A stretch of 64,000 nt of DNA, taken from Apostichopus japonicus. Taxonomy: Eukaryota > Echinodermata > Holothuroidea > Aspidochirotida > Stichopodidae. The stretch spans positions 30,903,960 to 30,967,959 of the forward strand of contig NC_092563.1 of assembly GCF_037975245.1 (NCBI RefSeq), written 5' to 3'. Under the pieces are notes generated by a model. It was not told the origin of the DNA. It ran no database searches and saw only the letters and a program-made list of their open reading frames with translations. Made by a program: the position numbers and the translations under genes. This document shows positions 45,270 through 57,136 of the stretch, piece by piece. Positions within the stretch are counted from its first letter, which is position 1. Every line of letters begins with the position of its first letter.

Positions 45270-46465
45270 TTTACTCCACTCCCCTGTGTGTCCATCACCT
45301 TCCACCGCCTCACATACACCTCCCCCCCCCCACTGACCTTCCACTTACCACCGCCTGGCACGCATCTTCCACCGCCTCACACATATCTTCCATCCCTTCC
45401 CACTTACCTCTCCCTGCCTCATCTTCTCCCCTCGCACTCAGCTTTACCCCCTCCCACTCACCCTCCCCCTGCCTCAGCTTCCACCGCCTCGCAAGCACCT
45501 TCCATCCCCTAGCACACACCTCCCCCCTCGCTCTCACCTTCCAACGCCTCGCACACACCTCTCACCACCTCGCACACATCTTCCTCCCCCAATCACCCCC
45601 CCTGCCTCACCTTCCCCCTAGCACTGACCTGCACCCCCTCCCACTCACCTTCCCCTTGCCTCACCTTCCAACGCCTCGCACGCACCTTCCATCCCCTCGC
45701 ACACACCTTTCACCCCCTCCCACTCACCTTCCCCCCTAGCACTCACCTTCACCCCCTTCCCCTCACCTTCCCCCCTAGCACTCACCTTCAAATCCTCCCA
45801 CTCACCTTCCCCTTGCCTCACCTTCCAACGGCTTGCACGCACCTTCCATCCCCTCGCACACACCTTTCACCCCCTCCCACTCACCTCGCCCTGTCTCACC
45901 TTTCACCCCTCGCACTCACCTTCACCCCCTCCCACTCACCCTCCCCTCCCTCACCTTCCACCGCCTCGCAGGCACCTTCCATCCCCTAGCACACACCTTC
46001 CCCCTCGCACTCACCTTCCACCGCTTCTCACGGCTCTTCCATCCCCTCGCACACACCTCCCCGCCCCCCTCGCACTCACCTTCACCCCTCCCACTCACCC
46101 TCCCCCTGCCTCACCTTCCACCGCCTCGCACGCACCTTCCATCCCCTAGCACACACCTCCCCCCTCGCACTCACCTTCCACCGCCTCTCACGGATCTTCC
46201 ATCCCCTCGCACACACCTCCCCCCCCCCTCGCACTCACCTTCCACCCCCTCGTACGCACCTCTCACCGAATCGCATCCACCTTCCATCCCCTGCCTCACC
46301 TTCCACCGCCTCGCACCCATTTTCCATCCCCTCCCACGCACCTTGCAATCACCTCCCCCCACTCACCTTCCACCGCCTCGCACGCACCTTTCACCCCCTG
46401 CCCCACTCACCTCCCCCTGCCCCACTTTCCACCGCCTCGCACGCACCTACCCCCCCCCCCCCCCC
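45270..46465. repeat. C-rich minisatellite expanded inside one satellite unit
   Basis: About 1.2 kb of irregular repeats built from CACCTTCCA, CCGCCTCGCACGCA, CATCCCCTCGCACACACC and CCCCTCCCACTCACC. The left edge is TGTGTCCATCACC and the right edge is GGCATGCCGTGAACCAATG. These are the normal borders of the C-rich linker in other satellite units, where it is only ~35-45 bases. A 231-codon + frame and several minus frames cross it; they are composition artefacts. Confidence 0.85.
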
Positions 46466-46560
46466 CCTTGGCATGCCGTGAACCAATGCAAAACATATTT
46501 GGAGCATCCTCCCTTATCGATTGCATAATTTTGTTACTGAAGATATATACCATGATAGCA

Positions 46561-46841
46561 TTGGTGCAATATATAATAACACTAAATGTATGGTGGTAAA
46601 CAAACACCCCGAAAATGGGATATGAAAAGCGCACTGGGTATATGTTAACCGAAATGGATATACCGTTCCCTTATGGGCTATAGAATACCCCCTAAATAGT
46701 TTTGTCATCATATACCCCCTTGTTTGTGACAAGTGGTATACAAGGTACAACATGACACCTCTACCATGGTGTTTGGTCATATGTCCAAATGGCAACCTAT
46801 ACCCCACTTAGAAGGGTGTCAACATATGCCCCAATTCAGTG

Positions 46842-46877
<36 letters not shown>

Positions 46878-48112
46878 CACTGGATTGGTATTAACGTTTA
46901 CTTCTCCAAGTTGGTGCTTAGGTTTACCTGAGGTGAAATGATTGGATCAACTCGAAATTTAATATCAGTATACCTTATGGTACTAAGACTGCATATCAGT
47001 CGTTTAAAGGTTGCTACCTACTTTTTGGGTCATTTGGCAAGGAAAAATTCAATTGGTCAAACCCTTACGGTAAACCTAAGTCTTGCTCTCAAAGTATATC
47101 CCCAGTTAGTATATAAGTTTACTTGACGTACAGGCATCCGTAGTTTTCTGGACAGCGGCAGTAGCCTGTATTCAGTATATACGCTGTACACTGTGTACAC
47201 TGTATACGCCAGGGCTAACGCTAAAGCAGGCTGCATTGCATGCAACCCAATAACAGTTTCGGCTAAGATGATGTGTAGTATCTGTTCCCTCTCGATGCAA
47301 GGGGACCGGGCTTGAGATCGGGTCAGTCGTTCTGTAGTTTGGTTTTCGTGCCCAGGTTCTTTCCTTGTTGATTTTTTCTTAAAAAAGTACCGTTAACACG
47401 AAAACGTCTCACCAACAACTTCAGGTAAGGTCCATGAGATTAGTCAATAAAGTTTGGTGATATAGCGCTGATATTATAACGTTGTTGCATACAGCTTCAC
47501 GTAATTCGTTCATACCCATATTCCAATACTATAGTCTAGACTAGCTTCTAGCCTAAAACTTGTAAGGCCTAGCCTACGTTCGGCTGTAGCCTAGGGCCAT
47601 AGTCCAAGTCCTAACACTGCCTTAGCATTGGGTCAAGGGTAAACTGGTCTGTAGTTTGAGCTACAAATTAATACCAACTGCCAGAGAAATTAGATTTCAA
47701 GTAGGTCAGCTTAACTTCTTAGCCTACTGTGCATGTATGTATTATATAGCATGGTGACTTCGAAGTTCGGACACTTAAGACTTAAAACACCCCAAAACTA
47801 AATCTTCTGGTATAAATCACCTGAAAATATACTTCATATGGTGGGAGAATTGTATAATAGTAAGATACACGGCCAAACTTTCTTCCTGCAAACTGTTTTC
47901 ACGTTGTTTCCAAGAAGATTCTTCGTGATTGTGGAACTGGTATTTATTTGCTAGAGTATTGCGAAGTTCGGACATGCAACCCACAGTGTGGCGCTGGTGA
48001 TAAAATTGGTGGCGCAGTTGCTCTTTCAGTAATTATAACAGACTTCATAGATCTTCGTCATTTTATTGACAAATATGTAAGTAATATCATGACCAGATAC
48101 TGTAGCATGGTG
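46561..48112. other. Unassigned tract with (AT)n hairpin
   Basis: 46600-46830 has several TATACCCC words. CAGTGCTA plus (TA)n plus TAGCACTG at 46838-46882 forms a perfect hairpin. The word CGAAGTTCGGACA occurs at about 47761 and 47961, about 200 bases apart. No gene supported. Confidence 0.45.
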
Positions 48113-48696
48113 GGCTCATAATTGACGCACTTAAGGATTTGATCAATGATATCTATCAAGGAAAAATCCAAATTACTCAACTGTATGTGTTTTTCATATG
48201 TGTAGTTCCTCAGAAATTTTCTGATCTCAAAATATTTAAGGTTCTGTGCTTATGTACCGTACAATTGAGCAGAATTTGACCACAAAATGTCTGCCGTCTC
48301 AAGTTCTTTCATACCCCTAAATTGACACATTCGTCGATAAGCTAACTGTAGTGTACGCCTTAGTATACATCCATTGACTTTAGATGCTGTTTGCTATGCT
48401 CTGAGCCTCTAAGCTCAGACAGGTCAGGTCCCAGAGAGTAGTGTTATCATATTGAGGTAATGTTGGGATTCTTTAGGGTGTAAGTTTTCCAAATGGCCAC
48501 AAAACGTGCAAAACTGGGGGGAGGTTGTTAAAAGCTTAAAAAATACCACAATTTGGTCAGCAAATACCTCAAATGGATTCAAACTCATGAAATATGTAGT
48601 TCTGCTTGACTGCACAAAAGTTTAGGTGGCCTGCTGTATCGTTGCTAGTAATAATTTAAGGTGCGTCAATTACGGGGGTGCGTCAATTATGAAGCC
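48113..48696. mobile_element. MITE with TCATAATTGACGCAC termini
   Basis: TCATAATTGACGCAC at about 48116 is answered by GTGCGTCAATTATGA ending near 48692, giving 15-bp perfect inverted termini about 580 bp apart. At the right end the word GTGCGTCAATTA is duplicated. No coding capacity. A second, left-truncated copy lies at 15347-15772. The target duplication is not clear, so the superfamily is not assigned. Confidence 0.55.
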
Positions 48697-48779
48697 TTTA
48701 CTAGTAGCTATGCCTAGATTATTAAAGACTGAAGTCACCATGCAAATGTAACTTACAAGTAGCCTGTATTGAATAAGAC

Positions 48780-48965
48780 ATGCTATAATTGCTAGAACTT
48801 TTTCAAAAAGTTCTTGGAAGTCTTTACTCCCCAAAATATTCTCAGACATTCTAAACATCACAGATGTCTGAATATCCCAGTGAGGGTATCAATAAAAACA
48901 GTTAAAGGATATAATACTTGAAAATCCAGCATCAAATTTGGGTCAATGCAGACTACCTTTAATCT
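48780..48965 (+). repeat. Dispersed ~200 bp repeat copy
   Basis: TGCTATAATTGCTAGAAC, then TTCTTGGAAGTCTTTACTCCCC and GGGTCAATGCAGACTACCTTTAA follow the block order of the copy at 7976. Confidence 0.55.
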
Positions 48966-49113
48966 AAGTCTCTCAAGTGATGCATTGTGTTTCTTTTGTG
49001 TCTTATTTATAACTAGCCAAAATGTGTACAAAATAACAATGCCATGCGTCCAAAAGGTTATTGAGTCAGTACAGTTCCATAATGTAACTGTTACAAGAGC
49101 AGAGTGCACCTAA

Positions 49114-49476
49114 TTAAAAATTAACATCCTCCAAATATCTATATAACACAAAAAATTGATAAAGCCTTCTATCCCCCCTCCCTTGCATATAAGTCCTTTT
49201 GTTAAGTCTATTTACAGTAGATCCATAAGTAATACCAATTTGACTGAATGTGCAATATTCAGTGTTAAAGATCTGAGCTCTGTATTGGCCCAAAATATAT
49301 TGGAGAGAAGTGTACAATAAAAATTGAAATAATGCACATCTACACTCTGACCATTTGATATTTATTTGATTGGTACTGTTAATGTTTTCACAGACAAATT
49401 TGATGATCAACATTCTCAAGATGAATGACAACAGCCCACTATCCGAGGGAATAACACTGTACGATGTAGCTGCCAT
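49114..49476 (-). CDS. Weak open frame (120 aa), unknown
   Basis: The minus-strand ATG at 49476 (context TGCATGG) opens 120 codons. The N-terminus (MAATSYSVIPSDSGLLSFIL) looks more protein-like than the remainder, which is AT-driven. The frame could include only a short true exon. No donor of consensus quality was identified. Listed because it is the longest non-repeat frame in this part of the window. Confidence 0.15.
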   Translation of the reverse strand: MAATSYSVIPSDSGLLSFILRMLIIKFVCENINSTNQINIKWSECRCALFQFLLYTSLQYILGQYRAQIFNTEYCTFSQIGITYGSTVNRLNKRTYMQGRGDRRLYQFFVLYRYLEDVNF

Positions 49477-50251
49477 GCAGTGAAAAAGTCAATGTTGGAA
49501 CGGTAGCAATCATAGCTAGAGCACAGATGCCGTCTGGGACAGACTGATGTGGTGACCTACTGCATCATTGACAGCAAAATGGAAGATATTTTCTGAATTA
49601 ACCAAAAAGTAAGTTAATATTCTGTAGGTTTGTCATCGCATAAACTTGATACCATAGGACTCTATTATCTCAGATACGAGTAACATCTGAGGTAAGTTAT
49701 TCCAAAGTTATGGAATGAAGAAAGAAACAATCAGAAGGGATGAAAACTTTTGTATGATCTGGTTAATGTGGTGGTATCTTTTCCTCTATCTCCATAGTAT
49801 TTAAATACACTAGAGCTATATCCACTCACTGGTTTTTCACTCTTAAAGGTCAATGCAGGACAACACCAAATTTTCAGGTTAGGTCCACATAAAATATACA
49901 TATTTAAATTTTGAAATCTTTACAATTGGTGAAGCTTAAATGACTTGCAACTTTTAAAAGCACTTGCTATGCTATTGAATGCATGGCTGCATAAATAAAA
50001 TGTGTAATGTTGTACAGTATACAAGGCAAGATGAATCAAGAATTTATGGGCCCAAAATGGGATAGATACACGAATTGAGATTTACAGTGAAAATAGTATA
50101 TATGAATGGTTTTGAGATGATTAAAATATTGGCTGATTTACAGGAGATTTAGTTTTGTAAAGCAGTCCATTGTTTTCTTCATTTGTAGAGTTTGAGGTCA
50201 TGTGAGGTCTATTCGGTTATCGCAAAACATTCCAAGCTATATTGCGTGCTA

Positions 50252-51497
50252 TCTCTCTCTGTAATGGTGATCTGCCTTAAGGCAGGTCCCTCATCAAACA
50301 CAAAATCATAATAACCGCTCTTCTGCATTCCTCTTCATAGTGAAATAATTTCTGCCATCTCTGATATCATCAATCAACATTATTCTCTTTCTCCCTCTTG
50401 GTCGCTTCCCGTTCATTCTACCTTAAAGCACATCTTTCAGTAGTCCGTTATGTCTCAAGATATGCCCAATCCACCTTTTCGTTCTCAACTTAATAGTTTC
50501 TCCCAGCCTGCGGACCTCACCAACCCTCTGTAAAACTTCCTCATTTGTGACCCTGTCTGACCACTTTATGTTCTCAGACTTTCTCCATAGCCACATCTCC
50601 AATGCATCTATTCTTTTTTCTGTCCTCTTTCCTTAGTGTCCAGGTTTCTGAGCCATACAGGAATACACTCCACACAAAATATTTCATTAGTCTCTTCTTT
50701 AATTGTTACTCAAGACTAGCTGTAAAAAGAGAGTTGTGTAGTTTGAAAGTTTCCTTGGCCATTGCCACTCTTGCTCTGATTTCGGTTTCACAATATCCAT
50801 CTTCCGCCAGTAGACTACCAAGATGTTTGAAGTGTCTGACCTGTTCAAGTTCCTTCCCCTCTATCTCTATGTGAACTCTCCTTTGTTCCCTTCCAATCTT
50901 CATGACTTTCGTTGTTCTTGATGTTAATCCTCATCCCATAATGGTTGACAACTCTGTTGGTATTCTCCATCATACGTTGAAGTCCAGCCTCCGTGCTTGC
51001 TAACATTGCCTGGTCATCTGCAAAACGTACCGACTTTATCCATTGTCCTCCAACTTGTATTCCTTCTTGAATTTCATCAAGTGCGTCAATTATCATGGCT
51101 TCTGTGTAGATGTTAAATAGGACCGGAGACATAAGACATCCTTGTCTCACTCCTCTCCCTATTGTGGCTGATTTTGTTTTGCCCATTGTAGTTCTTACTA
51201 CCGCTGTCTGTTTCATGTACAACTCGGCGATGAGCTTTCTGTCCCTCCAGTCTATACCAATCTTCTTTAGAATCTCCATTAACTTGCTCCAGTTTACCCG
51301 GTCAAATGCCTTCTCGAAGTCCACAAAACAGACAAACACATCTTGATTGAATTCTATGCCGCGCTCACTTAGTACTCTTATAACTCCAGTCGCCTCCCTA
51401 GTTCCACAGCCTCTTCTAAATCCAAATTGATCTCTTCCTATCCATTCGTTGGCATGTTTCTCCAGTCTGGTTGTGAGCACATGTAGGAGAACTTTTT
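50252..51497 (-). mobile_element. 5'-truncated RTE-like LINE with 13-bp target duplication
   Basis: TATTGCGTGCTAT flanks the insert on both sides (ending near 50251 and at 51497-51509). Within it, the minus strand encodes an RT from the GFR block to the C-terminus, ending in a short 3' region. The target is a copy of the ~200 bp dispersed repeat, whose TGCGTGCTATAATTGG start is restored if the insert is removed. 5' truncation plus a target duplication is the usual result of target-primed reverse transcription. Confidence 0.75.
50300..51480 (-). pseudogene. Reverse transcriptase of RTE-like LINE, frameshifted
   Basis: From 51480 the frame reads DQFGFRRGCGTREA, VCFVDFEKAFDRVNW, GRGVRQGCLMSPVLFNIY and the catalytic SVRFADDQAMLAS, then HYGMRINIKN. 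A frameshift near 50900 moves to the frame of KVMKIGREQRR...VRHFKHLGSLL. A stop follows at about 50704, after which FVWSVFLYGSETW, RWIGHILRHNGLLKD and GKRPRGRKRI can still be recognised. These blocks match endonuclease-RT proteins widespread in invertebrates. The catalytic Asp pair is present but the copy has lost its N-terminal endonuclease and at least two reading-frame features. Confidence 0.75.
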
Positions 51498-51509
51498 ATT
51501 GCGTGCTAT

Positions 51510-53674
51510 AATTGGGACCAAATCAGCATATCTTTAAGAGAAAGCTTTTCTTTTTGTACCAACAGACCTACAGGCTGATACAGCAAAGGATATGCTCTAA
51601 TTAGAAATGCCACGCAAGATTATCACACATTTTACAGTGGGGTGAATACAATCATCAACCAAGCTTTTTATCATGCTGTACATAGTGGTATAGCTCCTTG
51701 TTGGGCTTATCAATTAAAAGCTTGCATAGAAGCCGATGCCAAGCAAAGCAATAGTATGTCCTGTAAATCGCGAAGTAGATTCACACGTCTTGTGTATATC
51801 CTCTGGGACACATCACATCTTTCAATGGAGTTAGGAAGTTGCTGGGAATAGTTGTTGGATTGACACAGTAATAAAGTATTCGTTTCACATAAATGCAGAG
51901 CAGTAACAGAAAACTAACTAGTTCCAGGATATGTTACACTGTTACACCATATAAAAGATAGAGGAAATTAATAGTAAAAGCTTCAAGCAGACAGAACCAA
52001 GAGAATGCAGACCAGTCTTCATGGGAAGTCTTCTACATATTTAACTGTATAAATGGAAATGTTTTAGTTTGGTGACATTGTGGCACCACATGTTTTTGTA
52101 AGTATTAGGGAACATTTGCAGCTGTCAAGAACATGGAACTTGTTATACAACTGAAGTGGTCCTGATGCTTAAGTGTTTGGGTTACTGGATATCTTGCTGC
52201 CTTACCTTGCTTTAACTATTCTTAAATGCATTTCTCATGTTTTAAGATGTTTTAATGTTTTATTCCAAGCAAGATCAGCCAGCCATAGTACAGTAATTTT
52301 CAACAACCACCACACAAATAGTTGTGCAGGACTAAGGGCATTTGTTAAGCAGATTACTATTACAAAAATCTTTCAAACTTCTATCACTCAAAATCTCCAG
52401 GGGTACACTGCATTGTTTCTGAACCACAGTTTCACAATTCTACAAGTGGGATTCAGAGGTAATGCTATGGGAAAAGTTTACAATATTAGGCCTGACTTAA
52501 TAACTGAAAGCTTGCGGTCCTGTATTACACCAAGAACCAGTTTACTCTTTAAACAAAATTAAATTATTTCCCCTCAAAATTGAGGGGAGTGAATACAGCA
52601 AAGGCACGTGCAACTAGCACCAATGTCATGGACACCTTCTAGTGCAGCCCAATGAAACATACTGTAAAACCACAACATTTGTAACTATAGGTATGAAATT
52701 GTGCAATCCAGGGGTATTGTGTATAATTTTTTTCCCTCCAAGCATGGAAACTCCATGATATTGTGGTAATTTGCATTGGTTACGGTATTAGATACAGCCT
52801 ATATTGGTAAGATAAATACTTGAGGTATAAGTTAGTTCCCAAAATGTTTCTCATGTATGAGAGAGGTCAGTAAATTGAGGTCATGAAATAGTGAAATTTT
52901 CCTTGTTTATGTGAAATAAATCTTGTGGAAAATATAAACTGGGATTGAAAATGCAATCAACTGCTTGAATATGATTGTACAATTTTTATTGTGTCTCGTC
53001 TTTCAATATCATGCTAATCTCCACTACTGTATGTGTTTGGTAATAAGCCAGATTTCTGGGTAGAAGTTCGTCAACAATTTTTGATGAATTTTAAGCAATC
53101 ACATTCACTGCCTATATCTCTGTTTATGTTTTGGGTCAGCAACACAGTATACTGTACAGTAGTGTACAGAAAGGGACACTTTCTGTTGTATTCCTGATCA
53201 ATTGAAAATTGTTTGTTGTTTGACTGTTTGTAGCAGTATTCCTCTGAGGAGTGAAAAAAATAAACATACAGTGAACAGTTGCAACTGCGCATGCATTTAT
53301 ACATTACTTAAATTATGTTCTGATGCAATTCATGTAATATTCACTGTCGATTTTAGTTTAAAACTGCCAGTATACCATTAGCTTCTGAGCCATAATTTTT
53401 TTGCTTTAAAAATCAGGCTTTGAGTGTATAGTATTTTGTCAAACACATAAAAGTGGAGGGGTTGTTTATCATCATTCCCTGAACAGGCTTTACCCAATTT
53501 GTTAACTATAATGGAAGCATATCAAAATGTCTGGGGGACTGGCCGCAGTGCTGACAATATTCGAATATTTCCATGGTTCCACCAGGGATGTTAGAGATGG
53601 ACAAACAACATTTGAGCTTTCTTTAACGTTTGGTTCGTGCCGACATTAATACTGTTTTTGGTCCAATACTAATA
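51510..53674. other. Unassigned tract
   Basis: The first 40 bases continue the dispersed repeat interrupted by the RTE-like LINE (GGGACCAAATCAGCATATC). A 129-codon + frame at 52173-52562 has no recognised motif or splice context. The remainder is AT-rich single-copy-looking DNA. Confidence 0.45.
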
Positions 53675-53683
53675 CCTAAATAG

Positions 53684-54551
53684 GGTGACAGGACAAAATC
53701 CCCCCTGACAAAATCCCCCCAGGACAAAATCTCCCCAAGCTATAAAAAATCCCATCAATTCTTTACAAAAAGGCGTCATCCCGCCCCCCTCCGGTCCCCG
53801 GTATCGTCATCCGGTACCGTCATCTGGTACCCTCACTTGTATCTCCATTGGTACTCTCAGTGGTACTCTCAGTGGTTCCCCGGACCAGCACTCCGACCAT
53901 ACCCTGACCGGTACCTTAATAGTGAGCCTGACAGTTACCCCCACCGGTACCCCTCCCTGACCAGTACCCCGGCCGGTACCTCAACCGGTACGTCGACCCA
54001 ATTCCAACTGGTATCCTGAAAGGCACCCTGACACGTACTCTGACACGTACCCTTACTAGTACTGGTACAATGACCAGTACTTTGACCAGTACCTTGACCG
54101 GTCCCTTAAATGTCACACCATGGAGCTGTATCCCATGGCCACACTAACAGGTAGCCTCGCCATTACCCTCAATGATCTCCCGACCAGTCCCCTGACCAGT
54201 ATCCTGACCAGTACCCTAACCAGTACACTGAGTGGAACCCTGACCGGTACAGTAACCAGTATGATGACCTGTACCCTGACCAGTCACATGACCAGTACCT
54301 TGACCGGTAACTTAACAGGTACCCTAACAGGAGCCCTCGCACTTACGCTCGCCAGTACCCTCACTGGTACCCTGACCAGTTCCCTGACCAATCCCCTGAC
54401 CGGTACCCTAACCAGTGCAATGTCCCATGCCTTGACTGTCACACTGGGCCATCCCTGGTTGTTGCAGGCAGGCTTTGTATGGGTCAGGGGTATTTTGTCC
54501 GGGGGGATTTTGCCTGGGGTATTTTGTCCGGGGGCATTTTGTCCTAGAACC
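53684..54551. mobile_element. Foldback-like element carrying a 12-bp minisatellite
   Basis: The left end GGTGACAGGACAAAAT plus a C-run is the inverse of the right end (complement of the end reads GGTTCTAGGACAAAAT plus GCCCCC). Each end repeats the GACAAAATxCCCCC word about three times. CCTAAATAG occurs directly outside both ends (53675-53683 and 54552-54560), a 9-bp target duplication. Short tandem repeats within inverted ends plus a 9-bp duplication resemble Foldback/Mutator-type elements. The interior is mostly minisatellite. Confidence 0.75.
53800..54430. repeat. 12-bp minisatellite (ACCAGTACCCTG family)
   Basis: Dozens of units of ACC[A/G]GTACCCTG with substitutions, alternating CCAGTAC and CCGGTAC, so many units include a palindromic GGTACC. 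A + frame (54120-54560) reads as Thr-Leu-Thr-Ser/Gly four-residue repeats because 12 is divisible by 3. It is not a supported gene. Confidence 0.9.
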
Positions 54552-54723
54552 CCTAAATAGCACTCAAAACGGATAATGGTACCACACGGTAACCTGTATG
54601 TTGTCTGCTAGATTCATACGATGTCAAAAGGCTAGAACATGCACTGTAATACTGTTATCAGTCGTCAGTAGGTATATGCCACACTCATCTCATATCAGTC
54701 TTTGTTTCTAATGTCATAACAGG

Positions 54724-55053
54724 CAGTGGCGGAGCGTCCATACAGTCAGAGGGGGGGGGGGGCGGACTCAAATGGAAAGCTGGCGCCCTTTTCAGCTATT
54801 CACCACTTTTTACTTATACGCGATTATTTACTTTTTTATTGCGCTCTCGTCTACCTATTGACATTTGTCACATTTTGTTGGCGATGACACCTATACCTAA
54901 AGGGTCATTTCTGGCGATATAGGGAGTATCTTTACTCAAAAGATTTATGTACGCTCTGCGCCAACCTGTCGTGGCGCTCCGCTTAGATAAAGTCGAAAGC
55001 GCCCATACAGACCATTCTCGCCCCTCTGACCAATACCCCTAGCTCCGCCACTG
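54724..55053 (+). mobile_element. hAT-type MITE, copy E1
   Basis: 330 bp with termini CAGTGGCGGAGC and GCTCCGCCACTG. Outside its left end is ATAACAGG. Outside its right end is GCTCCCAA. These differ, so E1 alone lacks a target duplication. Internal sequence aligns with E2 at 56754-57136 in the same orientation with substitutions and a ~35-bp gap. Confidence 0.8.
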
Positions 55054-56753
55054 GCTCCCAATCTTCTTCCCCGTCAATCCGTCTAGTATCCCCCCCCCCC
55101 CTTCACCAACCGAGCCTCATTTGTTAAAGGAATATCTAATGATTAGAGACACTTATTCTAATGTTAAATCAGCAAAGAAGAAGCAATAATGATTTTATCA
55201 CTAAGATTTTTTTTAATTTCTTAGTTACACCGTCATTTAACTTCCCACTCAATCCTACACTCCCTGATACTCTTCCATCCCAATGTAGGAAACTTCATCG
55301 TTACACGCAGCACGCAACGATCTTTGTTCTACTTAATTGATCCTTACTGAGTCTTTCAACTTAAAAGCATATTTTTTCCAAATATACTCAGTTTTAAGTA
55401 ATAAATTAGCAGCATTTCCTTGTTAAAACTTTGTATTATCCGCGTATAATCTTCCGATAAGCGTAACTTAGGGTTGAAAGAAATCAGTGAGAGCAGGCAG
55501 TAATGATATAAACGTACATATATATATTTTCAAATCTCTTATTGAACGAATTATCAGCCCCCCCCCCTGGTTTCATCGTCGTTTATCCCTCCCCATCCTG
55601 CCCTACCCTTCTTGACCTCACACACTCCGCTCTATAGGGTTAAAAGAAATCAGCGAGAGCAGGCAGTAATGAAATTTACTTACATTAATGAATTTTTTAA
55701 AATCTCATTTAGGACAAATTATTAGGTCCCCCTGGTAACATCATTTACCCCCCCCCCATCCTCCCCTTCCCTTCCTCACAATCACCGCTTCTCTTACACC
55801 TAATATATGAGATATCCTCGCAAAACGTGATGATCTAGGTCCCTCATTTATCTAATGCATGGGAGGAACTCGAAACTTTCTTCCTTATCCGCATATTCCA
55901 AGCTTTCTCCAAGAAAAGAGTTACAGTACCTTTCACACAGATTGTTAAAAATAGTCTCTCTCCTAATAAAGCGTGATGATCTATGACTCCCATTAATCTA
56001 AAGCATGGATGAACTACCATCTTTAAGCATATTACAAAGTTTTTCCACAAAAGAGCTGCAAAACCTACTACACACAATCATGTAAATGTCACTAAACGGC
56101 ATCCGTAGGGACATCGTTTTTTGGTCCACATTTGAGTTTCCATCATATCTTTAATCTGCTTTTCATACATATCTGTTATTGTGATTGCTATAATGACCAC
56201 ATCTTTTGAGTCGTATTTATTGCATCCAGTGGAATTGTCTCACTGAGATATAAAAGGATGAATTTTCCGTACGTTTTCACGGTAGGCCCTTCTGTTCAAG
56301 GTCAACGCACGACTATAACATTAGGTCCACCAAGTGCGGATATTGGTCTCCATTTGCCACTATTGCAGTAAACCCAACCGAGCAACGTATCTACGGTGTC
56401 TCTTAAAAGACAATATTATTAACAAATTCGAAAAATTTTTTTAGTCTCTTTGGTGTCATTTTAAAAGTATTTCTGATAACGTACAGAATTCCTTTATATA
56501 AGAAAGGTACATATGAGACACATGACAATGACCGTGATAAAACCAATTTCAAGATTACTAGCGACCAATTCGCTCAATTTGTTTCAAAAAATGGTTGAAA
56601 AGTGATATGAATTCCTCCTCATTCATTCTTTTTATTTGAGCATGTTGAACGCTTCCGATTACATGTCATTACGAATCATTGCAGACGCTCCCCCAAACCG
56701 CTAAAAAATACCGCCCCTCCCCCCCCTCTTCTCTTCCTACACTGAGCTCCCAA
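55054..56753. other. Segment between two hAT-type MITEs, flanked by GCTCCCAA
   Basis: 1700 bases beginning and ending with GCTCCCAA. It contains two local tandem duplications: AAGAAATCAGxGAGAGCAGG at about 55480 and 55645 (period ~165), and GTGATGATCTA followed by CTAAxGCATGG at about 55827 and 55973 (period ~146). No gene supported. Confidence 0.6.
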
Positions 56754-57136
56754 CAGTGGCGGAGCGCCGGGAACGTCAATACAGTCAGGGGCGGACGCCC
56801 CCCCCCCCCCAACGGACTCAAATGGACTGCTAGCGCCATTTTCAGCTATTTATCACTTTTTTACTTATTCGAGATTATTGACTTTTTTATGGCGCTCTCA
56901 TCTACCTATTGACATTTGTCACATTTTGTTGGCGATGACACCTATTTATTCTTCGTTTATCTGCAAATTAGCAAGTCCCGGAAAGGGTCATTTCCGGCGA
57001 TATAAGGAGTATCTTTACTCAAAAGATTTATGTACGCTCTGCGCCAACCTGTGGTGGCGCTCCGCTTAGATTAAGTCGAAAGCGCCCATACAGACCATTC
57101 TCACCCCCTCTGACTAATACCCCTAGCTCCACCACG
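56754..57136 (+). mobile_element. hAT-type MITE, copy E2
   Basis: 383 bp, left terminus CAGTGGCGGAGC, right terminus GCTCCACCACG (one base lost from CACTG). Its left flank is GCTCCCAA and its right flank ATAACAGG, the exact complement to E1's flanks. No coding capacity. The 77-codon frame at 56679 is accidental. Confidence 0.8.

Larger units (their letters stand above)
40190..46560 (+). repeat. Tandem satellite array, ~350-375 bp units
   Basis: The recurring anchor GATTGCATAATTTTGTT is seen near 40595, 40946, 41322, 41695 (degraded), 43851 and 46520. The first intervals are 351, 376 and 373 bases. The interval from 41695 to 43851 returns to ~375 once the Penelope insertion is subtracted. Unit order: anchor, AGATATAGACC, AACATACACCCC, G-run, CATTTCCCTTTGT, AAAGTTAGTATTCC, TTTGCCTATATATAATG, CACTCCAAAAC, C-rich linker, CATGCAGTGAA, CATTGGGAGCTGCCTCC. 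It is the same family as in the palindrome arms. No coding capacity. Confidence 0.8.

Noticed and set aside
45833-46528. 231-codon open frame rich in Pro, His, Thr, Ser and several Gly/Arg/Glu-rich minus-strand frames
   Set aside because: They lie wholly in the C-rich minisatellite; the composition and its repeat structure explain the lack of stops.
47280-47400. Possible tRNA or other Pol III gene near a G/C-richer segment
   Set aside because: No A box/B box pair and no cloverleaf could be drawn.
54120-54560. 146-codon frame with Thr-Leu-Thr-Gly/Ser repeats
   Set aside because: A 12-bp tandem repeat keeps any frame open. No signal peptide, splice or promoter context, and it runs into the element's terminal repeat.
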